A stretch of DNA of 40,744 nt from JAEHDI01 sp035455185 (GTDB taxonomy: Bacteria; Acidobacteriota; Terriglobia; Bryobacterales; Bryobacteraceae), in assembly GCA_035455185.1 (NCBI GenBank), contig DATIFQ010000415.1:1-40744 (forward strand), written 5' to 3'. How positions within the stretch are numbered: position 1 is the first letter of the stretch; every line of letters starts with the position of its first letter. Positions 31,812 through 40,032 of the stretch are shown piece by piece. A program made the translations under genes and the position numbers. Below the pieces are notes generated by a model. It searched no databases. It was given only the letters and a program-made list of their open reading frames with translations, and was not told where the DNA came from.

Positions 31812-32597
31812 ATGCGGAAGAATGTCCCAGATCCGATGCACAGCTCGCGGTCACGGCGAGAGGAAGCGTATCGCCACATTCTGGCGAAGATCGCCTCGGG
31901 CGAACTGAAGGCCGGCAGCACCCTGTCGGAAGTGTCCTTGGCCCGAAACCTCGGCAGCAGCCGCACGCCGGTGCGGGAGGCCCTCAGCCAGCTCGTCGCC
32001 GAGGGATTGCTCGAACAAACCCCGAACCGCGGAGCCGTCGTTGTAGAGTTGAAACGGCAGGATATCGTGGAGCTTTACGAATTGCGTGAGGCCCTTGAAG
32101 TCTACGCTATCGGCAAGGCTGCTCGTATCCATGTGGGACCCGATGAGCTCGATCCCATGCGCCGGATTGTCAAACAGGTTCTCCTTCTCAAAGAGGGTCT
32201 GGAGCGCTCCGACCGGAACGTGCTTGATTTTGACGAGATGCGCCACCTGGTCGCCTGCGACCTCGGCTACCATTCCCTGCTTGTGCGCCTGGGGGGCAAT
32301 GCTCGGATGCTGAAGGTGCTCAACGAAACGCGGCTGCTCATCCGCATCTTCTCGATCCATCGCAGCGGGCACGACGCAGCGCAGATCGAGAACATCTGCC
32401 GCCAGCACATGGAGATTCTTGACGCCGTCGCCGACCGGGACGCCGAGCGTGCCATGCACATCCTGTCCGCTCACATCCGGGCCAGCCGCCAGGAGCGTCT
32501 CGACGAATACGACCGCTGGCAGAGGGAGTCTTCTCTCCGGAGCGCCTTTCCAGCTTTCCTCGACGTCCCCAGTGATCTGAGCCGTTCCGCCGACTGA
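31812..32597 (+). CDS. GntR-family transcriptional regulator (FadR/FCD subfamily)
   Basis: The 261-residue protein has an N-terminal winged helix (about 15-82) with LSEVSLARNLGSSRTPVREALSQLVAEGLLEQTPNRGAVV, and an all-helical FCD ligand domain (about 88-230). Metal/ligand residues of the FCD fold are present: D150-x3-H154 (DLGYH), H199 (RQHMEI) and H221 (SAHIR). Such regulators usually sense organic acids or sugar acids. The last 30 residues form an extra tail. It is divergent from the TonB receptor, which suggests local control. An internal ATG at 31836 is an alternative start; upstream SD signal is weak (GGA). Confidence 0.9.
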   Translation: MRKNVPDPMHSSRSRREEAYRHILAKIASGELKAGSTLSEVSLARNLGSSRTPVREALSQLVAEGLLEQTPNRGAVVVELKRQDIVELYELREALEVYAIGKAARIHVGPDELDPMRRIVKQVLLLKEGLERSDRNVLDFDEMRHLVACDLGYHSLLVRLGGNARMLKVLNETRLLIRIFSIHRSGHDAAQIENICRQHMEILDAVADRDAERAMHILSAHIRASRQERLDEYDRWQRESSLRSAFPAFLDVPSDLSRSAD

Positions 32598-32609
32598 AGA
32601 GGCTCCGGA

Positions 32610-33425
32610 TCAACGAACTGGAAGTCTGTGAATCCCCGTTGACAGTGCGTGGTGGTTCACCGGTCCTGAGCCGCTGCCCAGCCCTGGGTTCGTGCGGATG
32701 GCTTCGGTGATGAACTGCTTGGCCAGTTGAACCGCCTCCACAAGGCCGGACCCGCGGGCGAGAGTGGCGGCGATTGCCGCCGAATACGTACACCCCGTAC
32801 CGTGGGTGTGGCGGGTTGGAATCTGTTCGCCGGGGAACTCGTACCACTTCCCTTCGAAGAGCAGGACATCTGTGGCGCTCCCAGACAGATGCCCGCCCTT
32901 TACCAAGACAGCCTTCACTCCGAGACCGCACAGCCGTTCGGCTGCCCCGCGCATGCCGGTGATGTCCGCCACCTCGATACCCGCCAAAGCAGCCGCCTCG
33001 TGCAAGTTCGGAGTCAGTAGGAAGGCTTTCGGAAGCAGCAGTTTCCGGAGCGCCCACCACGCTTCTTTGGCAATCAGAGGCGCGCCGTGCTTGCTGATCA
33101 TCACCGGATCCACCACCAACGGGAAATCGAAGCCGGCGGCAGCCCCGGCGACCGCTTCGACAATCTCCCGGTTTCCCAGCGCGCCCGTCTTAGCCGCTCC
33201 AGGCCGGATATCCTCAACCACAGCACGGATCTGCTGAAGCACCAGTTCCGCCGGCATGCACTCGACGCGGTCCACACGCATCGTATTTTGAACCGTCAGA
33301 AGAGTGATCGCTGCTTCGCCGTAAACGCCGAACTGGTGGAAAGTCTTCAAGTCCGCCTGAATTCCGGCGCCCCCGCTGGGGTCGGAACCGGCGATCGTCA
33401 ACGCAACCGGTGTCTTGCCGTTCAT
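32610..33425 (-). CDS. thiD: Hydroxymethylpyrimidine / phosphomethylpyrimidine kinase
   Basis: ThiD phosphorylates HMP and HMP-phosphate in the pyrimidine branch of thiamine synthesis. The 271-residue product has the ribokinase-fold signatures ALTIAGSDPSGGAGIQADLKTFH (8-30), VVDPVMISKHGAPL, LLTPNLHEAAALAG, VLVKGGHL and THGTGCTYSAAIAATLARG with the anion-hole region. The ATG at 33425 was chosen because it overlaps the SDR stop (ATGA) and begins directly before the first conserved strand. No TPP riboswitch precedes the pair. A pyridoxal-kinase role is a remote alternative. Confidence 0.93.
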   Translation of the reverse strand: MNGKTPVALTIAGSDPSGGAGIQADLKTFHQFGVYGEAAITLLTVQNTMRVDRVECMPAELVLQQIRAVVEDIRPGAAKTGALGNREIVEAVAGAAAGFDFPLVVDPVMISKHGAPLIAKEAWWALRKLLLPKAFLLTPNLHEAAALAGIEVADITGMRGAAERLCGLGVKAVLVKGGHLSGSATDVLLFEGKWYEFPGEQIPTRHTHGTGCTYSAAIAATLARGSGLVEAVQLAKQFITEAIRTNPGLGSGSGPVNHHALSTGIHRLPVR

Positions 33426-34246
33426 GACTGGCTCGCACTGGCGGACGCGTGGCCGCGCCCGGTCTTCTTCGCGTATCCGGCGATGGCGGCATGGCGCAGC
33501 GGCCGCGGCAGTACTTTCGACAGAAACACAATCACACGGTACCGCCATCCGGGCACAACGAACAGGTGACCTTGGTCCAGTCCGCGGAGCGATGCGTCAA
33601 CCACTTCATCGGCGGACATCCAGAAGCCGTCCGGAATCCGCTTCCGGTCCACGCCCATCACGTCGTGGAATTCCGTGTATGTGAACCCCGGACACAACGC
33701 CTGGACCCGAACCGGCGACCCCGCCGCCTTCAGTTCCAGGTACAACGATTCGGTGAACGCATTGATCCAGGCCTTTGTGGAGCAATAGCTGACGTTGAAC
33801 GGCGTCTGCCAGAATGCCGCTACCGACGAGACGTTGATCACGGCGCCCCGTCCCCTGGTAATCATGCCCGGAAGCGCCGCGTGCGTCAACCTAGCAGTGG
33901 CCAACACGTGCAGGCGATACATCTGGTCCTGGCTTTCGACGCCGGCCTCGTGGAAGCGCCCGAGTGTGCCAAAACCAGCGTTGTTCGTCAGCAATGCGAG
34001 GCTCTCCGACCCTGCGATGTACTCCTCGACAGACTGGCGTTCGCTGTCTTTCGTCAGGTCGGCTCCGAGCGTGTGGACATTGACGCCGCTCCCGCCTCGA
34101 AGTTCTGCCGCCAATTCATCGAGTTTGTGTTTGCGGCGCGCCACCAGCGCCAGGTCATATCCCCGCGAGGCCAGCCGCTTGGCGAAGCAGGCGCCGAGTC
34201 CACTGGAAGCGCCCGTAATCAAAGCCAGGGGGCGTGTTGTCTGCAT
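33422..34246 (-). CDS. Short-chain dehydrogenase/reductase
   Basis: The 274-residue protein is a classical SDR with a Rossmann fold. The cofactor motif is TGASSGLG (11-18), the NNAG element is at 88-91, and the catalytic S140/S141, Y154 and K158 (VSYCSTKAW) are all in place. ARRKHKLDEL after strand 2 favours NADP(H). The C-terminal part contains a hydrophobic stretch (VIVFLSKVLPRPLRHA) that may touch membrane, as in some SDR26/DltE-like enzymes. The start has GGAGG in front. It is upstream of and overlaps thiD, but this coupling need not mean a thiamine role. Substrate is unknown. Confidence 0.9.
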   Translation of the reverse strand: MQTTRPLALITGASSGLGACFAKRLASRGYDLALVARRKHKLDELAAELRGGSGVNVHTLGADLTKDSERQSVEEYIAGSESLALLTNNAGFGTLGRFHEAGVESQDQMYRLHVLATARLTHAALPGMITRGRGAVINVSSVAAFWQTPFNVSYCSTKAWINAFTESLYLELKAAGSPVRVQALCPGFTYTEFHDVMGVDRKRIPDGFWMSADEVVDASLRGLDQGHLFVVPGWRYRVIVFLSKVLPRPLRHAAIAGYAKKTGRGHASASASQS

Positions 34247-34353
34247 GTGTGTCCTCCGGATTTGCTCTTGTTCCCAAACTCCAATAGCCCTTCTTGTCTA
34301 TGTTACTTTGAAGGTCTCCCGCATCTCCCGCGGGCTGTAGGAACGCAGGAACC

Positions 34354-35982
34354 ATGCGCCTGGGAATCGACTTCGGCACGACGCGCATTGCGGTGGCCGC
34401 CGCGGACCGTGGCAACTACCCAGTGGTCTCCTTCGAGTGCCCCGACGGCGAGACGCGCGACTGGTTTCCGCCGCTGGTTGCGGTCCGAGGGTCCGAGATC
34501 TGCTACGGTTGGGCGGCCCATATGTCCCAGACCGGCGACGGATGGACCGTCGTCCGCTCCCTGAAGCGCCTGCTCGGAAGAACCGGTCTCAATACACCCG
34601 TGCAGATTGGCGACCGGCTGATCCACATGAACCGGTTGCTCGGGGGTCTCACTTCCACCCTGCGTGACGAGCTTCGCGAACGCTCCAATCTCCGACTCGA
34701 CCGCGGCGAACCGCTGGAGGTGATGCTCGGTGTCCCGGCGAATTCCAACAGCAATCAGCGTTTTCTCACCGCCGAGGCGTTCCGCCTGGCCGGCTTCTCC
34801 GTCATCGGAGTTCTGAACGAACCGTCCGCGGCCAGCATCGAATTCGGCCACAAGCAGCGGCTCAGCGACCAGGTGCGCGAGCGTGGTTGCGTGCTCGTGT
34901 ACGACCTGGGCGGCGGCACGTTCGACGCTTCGCTGGTCGAGATGGATGAGCAGACACACTCTGTCCTCGCTTCGGACGGGATCGAGACGCTGGGCGGCGA
35001 CGATTTTGATGAGATCCTCGCCGAACTAGTGTTCGAGAGGGCCGGGTTGAGCGAGGCCGATCGCGATAGTCTGCGGCAGGATGAACTGTTTCGCCTGCAC
35101 GAAGAATGCCGGCTGAAGAAGGAGTCGATCCACCCAAACTCGCGGCGGATCGCCGTAGATCTCGACAGCGTCCGCGCGGGCTGGGGCGAGGTCGCCGTGC
35201 CCGCCGCCGAGTTTTATGAAGCGTGCAGGCCGCTGGTCCAGGAGACGATGAACACCGTGGAGAACCTGCTCGCGTCGCACGGGCTCGGCACCAATGATCC
35301 ACGGCCTGCAGTCGAACAATACCGCCTCGAGGCGGTCTACGTCACCGGCGGCGGTAGCGAGTTACCACTGGTGGCACGCGAACTTCGGGAGCGCTTTGAT
35401 CGCCGCGTACGCCGCTCGCAGCATGCCCGTTCCGCCACCGCGATCGGCCTGGCGATTCAGGCAGACGTGCAGTCCGGCTACACGCTACGCGACCGATTCA
35501 CGCGCTACTTCGGTGTTTGGAGGGAGGCCCAAGGCGGCTCGACGGTGTGGTTCGACCCGCTCTTTCAGAAAGGTGAACTGCTTCCTGGTCCCGGCGAATG
35601 GGCGCTCGAAGTCAACCGGCGTTACTCGCCTGTTCACAACATCGGCCACTTCCGTTACCTCGAGTGCAGCCGCATAGGAGAATCCGGCGAGCCTGCGGGC
35701 GACATCACTCTCTGGGATGAGATCCGCTTCCCCTTCGACCCGGTTCTGGAGCAGCGTCGGGATCTGGACTCGGTTCCGGTGGAACACACCGAGGCCGCCC
35801 GCAACCAGTCGATCGAGGAAGTCTACACATGCGATGCAGGTGGCGCGCTCGGTGTGACAATCGCCAACCTGAGCGCCGACTACAAACGTACCTACCGCCT
35901 TGCCCGGTGGGCCGCCCGGGAAGCTCCGGTCAAACCCGCCCGCCGCCGGCCGGCCACGCGAAGAATCGTCTCCCGTAGCTGA
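34354..35982 (+). CDS. Hsp70-like ATPase (DnaK family, atypical)
   Basis: The 542-residue product has the actin/Hsp70 ATPase core: GIDFGTT (4-10), LGVPANSN (125-132), NEPSAASIEFG (155-165), VYDLGGGTFDASL (182-194) and YVTGGGSELPL (329-339). After about residue 370 it departs from DnaK. There is no canonical substrate-binding sandwich or C-terminal lid, but a short region with GELLPGPGEWALEVNRRYSPVHNIGHFRYLECS, then an Arg-rich tail. This architecture is seen in divergent Hsp70 relatives that work in special assemblies. No dnaJ or grpE is adjacent. The ribosome site is AGGAAC. Confidence 0.85.
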   Translation: MRLGIDFGTTRIAVAAADRGNYPVVSFECPDGETRDWFPPLVAVRGSEICYGWAAHMSQTGDGWTVVRSLKRLLGRTGLNTPVQIGDRLIHMNRLLGGLTSTLRDELRERSNLRLDRGEPLEVMLGVPANSNSNQRFLTAEAFRLAGFSVIGVLNEPSAASIEFGHKQRLSDQVRERGCVLVYDLGGGTFDASLVEMDEQTHSVLASDGIETLGGDDFDEILAELVFERAGLSEADRDSLRQDELFRLHEECRLKKESIHPNSRRIAVDLDSVRAGWGEVAVPAAEFYEACRPLVQETMNTVENLLASHGLGTNDPRPAVEQYRLEAVYVTGGGSELPLVARELRERFDRRVRRSQHARSATAIGLAIQADVQSGYTLRDRFTRYFGVWREAQGGSTVWFDPLFQKGELLPGPGEWALEVNRRYSPVHNIGHFRYLECSRIGESGEPAGDITLWDEIRFPFDPVLEQRRDLDSVPVEHTEAARNQSIEEVYTCDAGGALGVTIANLSADYKRTYRLARWAAREAPVKPARRRPATRRIVSRS

Positions 35983-36006
35983 CGGCTCATGGCAGGGTGT
36001 TTCCCT

Positions 36007-36822
36007 CTACTTACCTCCGGCGCCTCCACCGGACCTCTGCTTCACGACGTATCGCCCGATGGATTCGACGGTGTCCAGCCAGATGCCGTTGGCCGGGTCT
36101 TTGGCGTAGCGGCAGAATTGTTCGAGTGCCGCGGCATCGGTCGTCTGAAAGGCGGTCTTGCCGATTTCGTGCCCGGCAAAGATCACCCAGCGGCCCTCTT
36201 TGAGTGCGGTCGAGGCGTGTTTCACCATCCCGTCGAAGGTCAGCTCGTCGATGCCCGTCCCCATCAACTGCGCCATGTCGCAGATCTCAGGGTCGTTCGC
36301 CGCCTCGTCGCGATACCCGCGCCCGGAGAGGAACCCTCGCGCCACCAGCGGCACGTAGCTTTTCGTCTCCAGGCCGCGGCCCACGAATTTCAGCCCGCAG
36401 GGATAGCCAAAGCTGACGGGCTTGACGCCAAGGAGGCTTTGAATGATCGTATTCGCGCCGTCCAGTTCCTCTTCCATGCGTTCGAGCGTGTAGCCTTCGA
36501 GCGCGTTCCTCTTCGAGAAGCCGTAGTTGCCCGTGCAGGGATGGGATCGGGAATGATTCGCGATCTCATGCCCCGCAGCCACTGCTTTCTTCCAGCCCTC
36601 AATCCGTTTCTCCAGGTTGCCGGGTGAAACGTAGAACGTCGCCTTCACGCCGATTCTGTCGAACAGCGGCATACCAACATCGATCTGGCTCAGGCGGGCG
36701 TCGTCGAACGAAAGACTGACAGCCGCCCGTTTTCCGTCCGGCCAGCGAAACGCGGACTTCTGCTGCGCGGGAGCGGCCATGGCCAGCAGAAGCACCAGAA
36801 ATGGGATGACCCGTGGAAGCAT
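36007..36822 (-). CDS. Secreted polysaccharide deacetylase family protein
   Basis: The 271-residue protein has a signal peptide (1-20, ending AAPAQ) and a CE4/NodB-type domain. The catalytic Asp pair is D40-D41 in LSFDDA. The metal histidines are H90 and H94 in NHSRSHP. FGYPCG occupies the region usually read as motif 3. It probably removes acetyl groups from a polysaccharide or peptidoglycan. It is the last gene of a three-gene minus-strand operon of secreted proteins, starting 4 bp after the DUF4832 gene. Substrate is not determinable by sequence alone. Confidence 0.85.
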   Translation of the reverse strand: MLPRVIPFLVLLLAMAAPAQQKSAFRWPDGKRAAVSLSFDDARLSQIDVGMPLFDRIGVKATFYVSPGNLEKRIEGWKKAVAAGHEIANHSRSHPCTGNYGFSKRNALEGYTLERMEEELDGANTIIQSLLGVKPVSFGYPCGLKFVGRGLETKSYVPLVARGFLSGRGYRDEAANDPEICDMAQLMGTGIDELTFDGMVKHASTALKEGRWVIFAGHEIGKTAFQTTDAAALEQFCRYAKDPANGIWLDTVESIGRYVVKQRSGGGAGGK

Positions 36823-36826
36823 GAGA

Positions 36827-38224
36827 CTACTCCTTCACGGTGATCTTGCCGAGGTTGTACCAGCCGTCCTCACCGATGCCGGCGATGGCCAGCTTCACCT
36901 TCGCCTGGCCGCTGACCGGATCGATGAGAGCGATGCCGAGATCGTATTCTCCCACCGGCATCTCCGCGGGAAGGAAGAAGGCGCTGTCATAGAGATTGTC
37001 GCCGGGCAGCCAGTTTCGGATATCCGCCTCGGTGCGCCACACCATGGTGTGCTGAGCGTTCTTCATCCGGATCGCCAGCGGCCACTGCGTGTAGGACGGA
37101 GCCACTCCTTTGTTTTCCCACCACGAGGTGAACGGCACCTTGGCATTCTGGGACACGACGCCGGGGTAAGTGAACTTCCGCAGAACGAAACGGTAGCCCA
37201 TCTTCTTGAGCCAACGGTCCACGTTCGGCTTCCACTTCTCCGGAACCGCGGAAGACTTCCCGTTGAACGTACTGATGTGCCACTTCAGCGACTGATCGAT
37301 GATGTAGTCGACGTCCCATCCTTTGTTCAGCCAGTGCTGCATCACCCAGCAAACCTCGAAGCTGACCGGGGCCTTCTTCCAGGCGTCCTGCATGCCGAAA
37401 TTGATGATCCCTTCCGGGTAGTAGTCGTTCATGTGGGACCAGTTCGGATTGTTAAAACCGCCCATGTCACCGAGGCAATCCACACGCCAGCCGACGTCCC
37501 GCTTCGAGATGCCGTACTTGTTCGTCTTTTCGTCGGTGAGCAGCATGACCAGCGGGGTTTTCTGGAACCCTTCGAGGTAGGCATCAACGAGGGCCTCGCG
37601 GGTCGGCTGCGTGAGTTCGGCGGAACCCGCTCCCTCGCCCCACGCGCCGACGATCGACAGATCGACGGCCTCGAGGTCAGGGTGGCCGTCATAGCGCGCG
37701 GCGACGGCCCGGACCATGGCGCCGAAATGCTTGGCATAGCGCGGATCTTCCGGATCGGTGCGCCACTTCTTGATCATTCCCCGGCTCGCTTCGTCGCCCA
37801 TCATCTTGCGGTACCAGTCGGGCACGTCGTTGTCCTCGGTAGTGCCGTACGGCGCGATGCGGAGCCAGAGCGTCTGTTTGCGCGAATGCGCCGTCTTCAG
37901 GGCCGTGTCGAGCATCTGCCAGTTGAACTTTCCCTGCTCCGGCTCGACGAACTTCCAGTAGATGCGGAAGTAGGCGATCGTGGTCGCCGGATGATTCTTG
38001 TTTTCGAGGGAACCCTTGTACTCCTGGTAGGCGATCGGGTAACCCTCGGTCCATTTGAGGCCCTGGTTCAGCTCGTCACCATTGAAGCGCTGGAAGGTTG
38101 TGAACCCGATGCCGGGGTTCAGTAGCACATCGTCGATCTCCGTGGGACGGACGATGACAGTCTGCTGCGCGAGAGCGGGGGCAGCGATCAGTACTACAAG
38201 AAAGGGGAACAGATATTTGTGCAT
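36827..38224 (-). CDS. Secreted DUF4832 protein (GH-like TIM barrel)
   Basis: This 465-residue secreted protein (signal peptide 1-20, ending APALAQ) has a beta/alpha-barrel-like region: DDVLLNPGIGFTTFQRFNGDE, ATTIAYFRIYWKFVEPEQGKFNW, and VDLSIVGAWGEGAG, whose acidic residues could be catalytic. The C-terminal beta domain (about 370-465) includes the DUF4832 type fold with WPLAIRMKNAQ and GEYDLGIALIDPVSG. Members are thought to be glycoside-hydrolase-like, without known substrate. The ATG at 38224 is 6 bases after GAGGA, so it was chosen over 38230. Gap to the upstream gene is 9 bp. Confidence 0.75.
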   Translation of the reverse strand: MHKYLFPFLVVLIAAPALAQQTVIVRPTEIDDVLLNPGIGFTTFQRFNGDELNQGLKWTEGYPIAYQEYKGSLENKNHPATTIAYFRIYWKFVEPEQGKFNWQMLDTALKTAHSRKQTLWLRIAPYGTTEDNDVPDWYRKMMGDEASRGMIKKWRTDPEDPRYAKHFGAMVRAVAARYDGHPDLEAVDLSIVGAWGEGAGSAELTQPTREALVDAYLEGFQKTPLVMLLTDEKTNKYGISKRDVGWRVDCLGDMGGFNNPNWSHMNDYYPEGIINFGMQDAWKKAPVSFEVCWVMQHWLNKGWDVDYIIDQSLKWHISTFNGKSSAVPEKWKPNVDRWLKKMGYRFVLRKFTYPGVVSQNAKVPFTSWWENKGVAPSYTQWPLAIRMKNAQHTMVWRTEADIRNWLPGDNLYDSAFFLPAEMPVGEYDLGIALIDPVSGQAKVKLAIAGIGEDGWYNLGKITVKE

Positions 38225-38233
38225 GTTCATTCC

Positions 38234-39082
38234 TCAATACATCCGTGAGCGTATCCACGCTTCCATGAAATCCTTGCCATGATAACGGATCGTCCGGTCG
38301 TCGACGACCTCGGCGCCGGGCCTGACATTCGCGTCGATCGGTAGGGAATTCCGCGTTGTATATTCGATCTCGATCGTGACCGGCCCGTCGATCTTGTACG
38401 GTTTGACCTTGCCGATTTTCTGCATGGACAGCCGGGCCTTCTCGCGGATCAGATCGCGGGCGGCCGGTGCGGACATCGAGATGCAACTGTAACGGGCGAG
38501 GCCTTCTTTCACTTCCGCAACCTCAGCGTCGGGCACGATGGCGCGCAGTTCCTCGATGGCGGCGCGGTCTCCCGTGATCAGGATCGTCGGCACGCCGAAC
38601 CAGCCTGCCAGCGCGACGCGGGTCTCGACTTCGCCCACCGGCTTGCCGTTCATCCGCATGTTCTGGATGCCAAGCGAGCTGTAGCTGTGCGCCATGATGC
38701 CCGCTCGCACATTTGCCATGCTGTGCTGACCGAGGAAGACCAGGGCGGAGTAACGCCGCTCGAGCAGTCCGGTCGGGCCGAGGCTGCCGATAATGAGCTT
38801 CGCCTTCGGGTGAATCGTGAGCGCGGAGAGCGTCCGGCTTCCGTCATGAGCGTCCCACACGATGACTTCATCGGCGCCGCCCGCAAGAAAACCTTCGACC
38901 GCGGCGTTGATCTCGCCCGTGAGCAACTGTCGCAACTCCGTATCGGTCGGATCGGTCTGCTCCTGGCGGCAGATGCCGGCGACGCCCTCGGCGTCGGTGA
39001 CCATGAAGACGGTCTTCTTTGCCTGGGCCCACGAAACGGCGGCCGAGGCGAGCACGATCAGAACCAGATGCGCCTGTCTCAT
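38234..39082 (-). CDS. Secreted M55-family D-aminopeptidase (DppA-like)
   Basis: The 282-residue product carries a signal peptide (1-19) and the M55 metallopeptidase fold. Ligands match the DppA set: D30 and E32 (TDAEGVAG), H79 (WDAHDGSR), H120 (LGQHSMAN) and E151 (GEVETRVALAG), with H132 as the likely nucleophile-region His. DppA-type enzymes release D-amino acids from D-Ala-containing peptides. Export here suggests recycling or feeding on peptidoglycan fragments. It is the first gene of the three-gene operon. A TATACT box ends 6 bases before the ATG, so the message may be leaderless. Confidence 0.9.
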   Translation of the reverse strand: MRQAHLVLIVLASAAVSWAQAKKTVFMVTDAEGVAGICRQEQTDPTDTELRQLLTGEINAAVEGFLAGGADEVIVWDAHDGSRTLSALTIHPKAKLIIGSLGPTGLLERRYSALVFLGQHSMANVRAGIMAHSYSSLGIQNMRMNGKPVGEVETRVALAGWFGVPTILITGDRAAIEELRAIVPDAEVAEVKEGLARYSCISMSAPAARDLIREKARLSMQKIGKVKPYKIDGPVTIEIEYTTRNSLPIDANVRPGAEVVDDRTIRYHGKDFMEAWIRSRMY

Positions 39083-39148
39083 ACGGACAGTATAGTTGCG
39101 ATCATCCGGACGCGAGGCTGCGCTATCATGGCACCTTCGAAGGCAGTC

Positions 39149-40027
39149 ATGTTCTCGACGAAGCGATCTCAGCTACTGGTGGCGCTCACGATGTCCGTCA
39201 TAGATCCAATTGGCTCTCGACTTCAGGCCGCCGACGATGCGATTCGAAGCGCGGCGACGTTCTATGCTTCCTTCGATTCGGAGGTCAAAGGCGACTTCGG
39301 CGGCGGTTCGTTGAAGCCGTCTACCCGCTTCAACCACCCGACCGCGAAGGGGCAATTCGTGTTCGAGCCGGGATTCAACGCGAACGTCTTTCGGATCGCC
39401 CAGAACAAGGGTATCCGCGGCGGAGCGCTAGAGCCGATGGACATCCTCCCGCGAAACGGACGGATATTCTTTCCAGCTCGCGGCAACATCGCGTTCCGCG
39501 AGGCCGGGTGGTCCGGAAGTGTGTCATTTTGGCTCAAAACCGACCCAAATACGATGCTAAAGACGTCGTTTTGCGACCCTCTGCAGATCACGCAGAAGGG
39601 CGCGAGCAACGGCGGTCTCTGGCTCGACTTCAATGATGCCAAGCCCAAGGACATGCGGATGGGGTCCTTTCCCGCCGTTCCCGAGGGCGAAAAAGCGGTT
39701 TCGGAGAACGACCCGCAGGCGCCGCTCATTCGGATGTCCACCGAGGGATTCACGGAGGACCAGTGGCGCCATGTCGTCCTTGTCTGGGAGAACTTCGACA
39801 CCGGCCGTGCCGACGCACGCACTGCGCTCTACGTGGACGGCAAACTGATCGGAGAGTTGAAAGACCGCGAGATCGCCATGGGTTGGGATCTCGACAAGAC
39901 GGGCATCTACGTGGCCGTCAGCTATATTGGGCTGCTCGACGAACTGGCGCTCTTCGACCGGCCGCTTACGCCGGCGGAGATCACCCGGCTCCGGGAGGAA
40001 CCCGGGTTGCTGGCCGCGCTGAAGTAA
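39149..40027 (+). CDS. Secreted LamG-like (concanavalin A-like) protein
   Basis: The 292-residue product has a probable signal peptide (1-30, up to RLQAAD) and a single beta-sandwich of the laminin-G/concanavalin A type. Landmarks are ATFYASFDSEVKGDF near the start, GSVSFWLKT, EDQWRHVVLVWENF, ALYVDGKLIGELKD and IGLLDELALFDRPLTPAEITRLRE at the end. This last motif is typical of LamG domains in secreted planctomycete and acidobacterial proteins. It probably binds glycans or aids adhesion; no catalytic residue is seen. The ATG at 39149 has AAGG 5 bases upstream; 39128 is an alternative start. It diverges from the M55 gene. Confidence 0.7.
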   Translation: MFSTKRSQLLVALTMSVIDPIGSRLQAADDAIRSAATFYASFDSEVKGDFGGGSLKPSTRFNHPTAKGQFVFEPGFNANVFRIAQNKGIRGGALEPMDILPRNGRIFFPARGNIAFREAGWSGSVSFWLKTDPNTMLKTSFCDPLQITQKGASNGGLWLDFNDAKPKDMRMGSFPAVPEGEKAVSENDPQAPLIRMSTEGFTEDQWRHVVLVWENFDTGRADARTALYVDGKLIGELKDREIAMGWDLDKTGIYVAVSYIGLLDELALFDRPLTPAEITRLREEPGLLAALK

Positions 40028-40032
40028 CGCCG

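Noticed and set aside
33426..34353. Search for a TPP riboswitch in front of the SDR-thiD pair
   Set aside because: No CUGAGA / ACCUGA-type conserved segments were seen upstream of 34246, and the pair is preceded only by a 107-bp gap.
36779..38125. A 448-codon plus-strand open frame antisense to the DUF4832 gene
   Set aside because: It is a high-GC shadow frame: no signal, no domain, and a composition rich in Arg, His and Val as expected for the reverse reading of a real gene.
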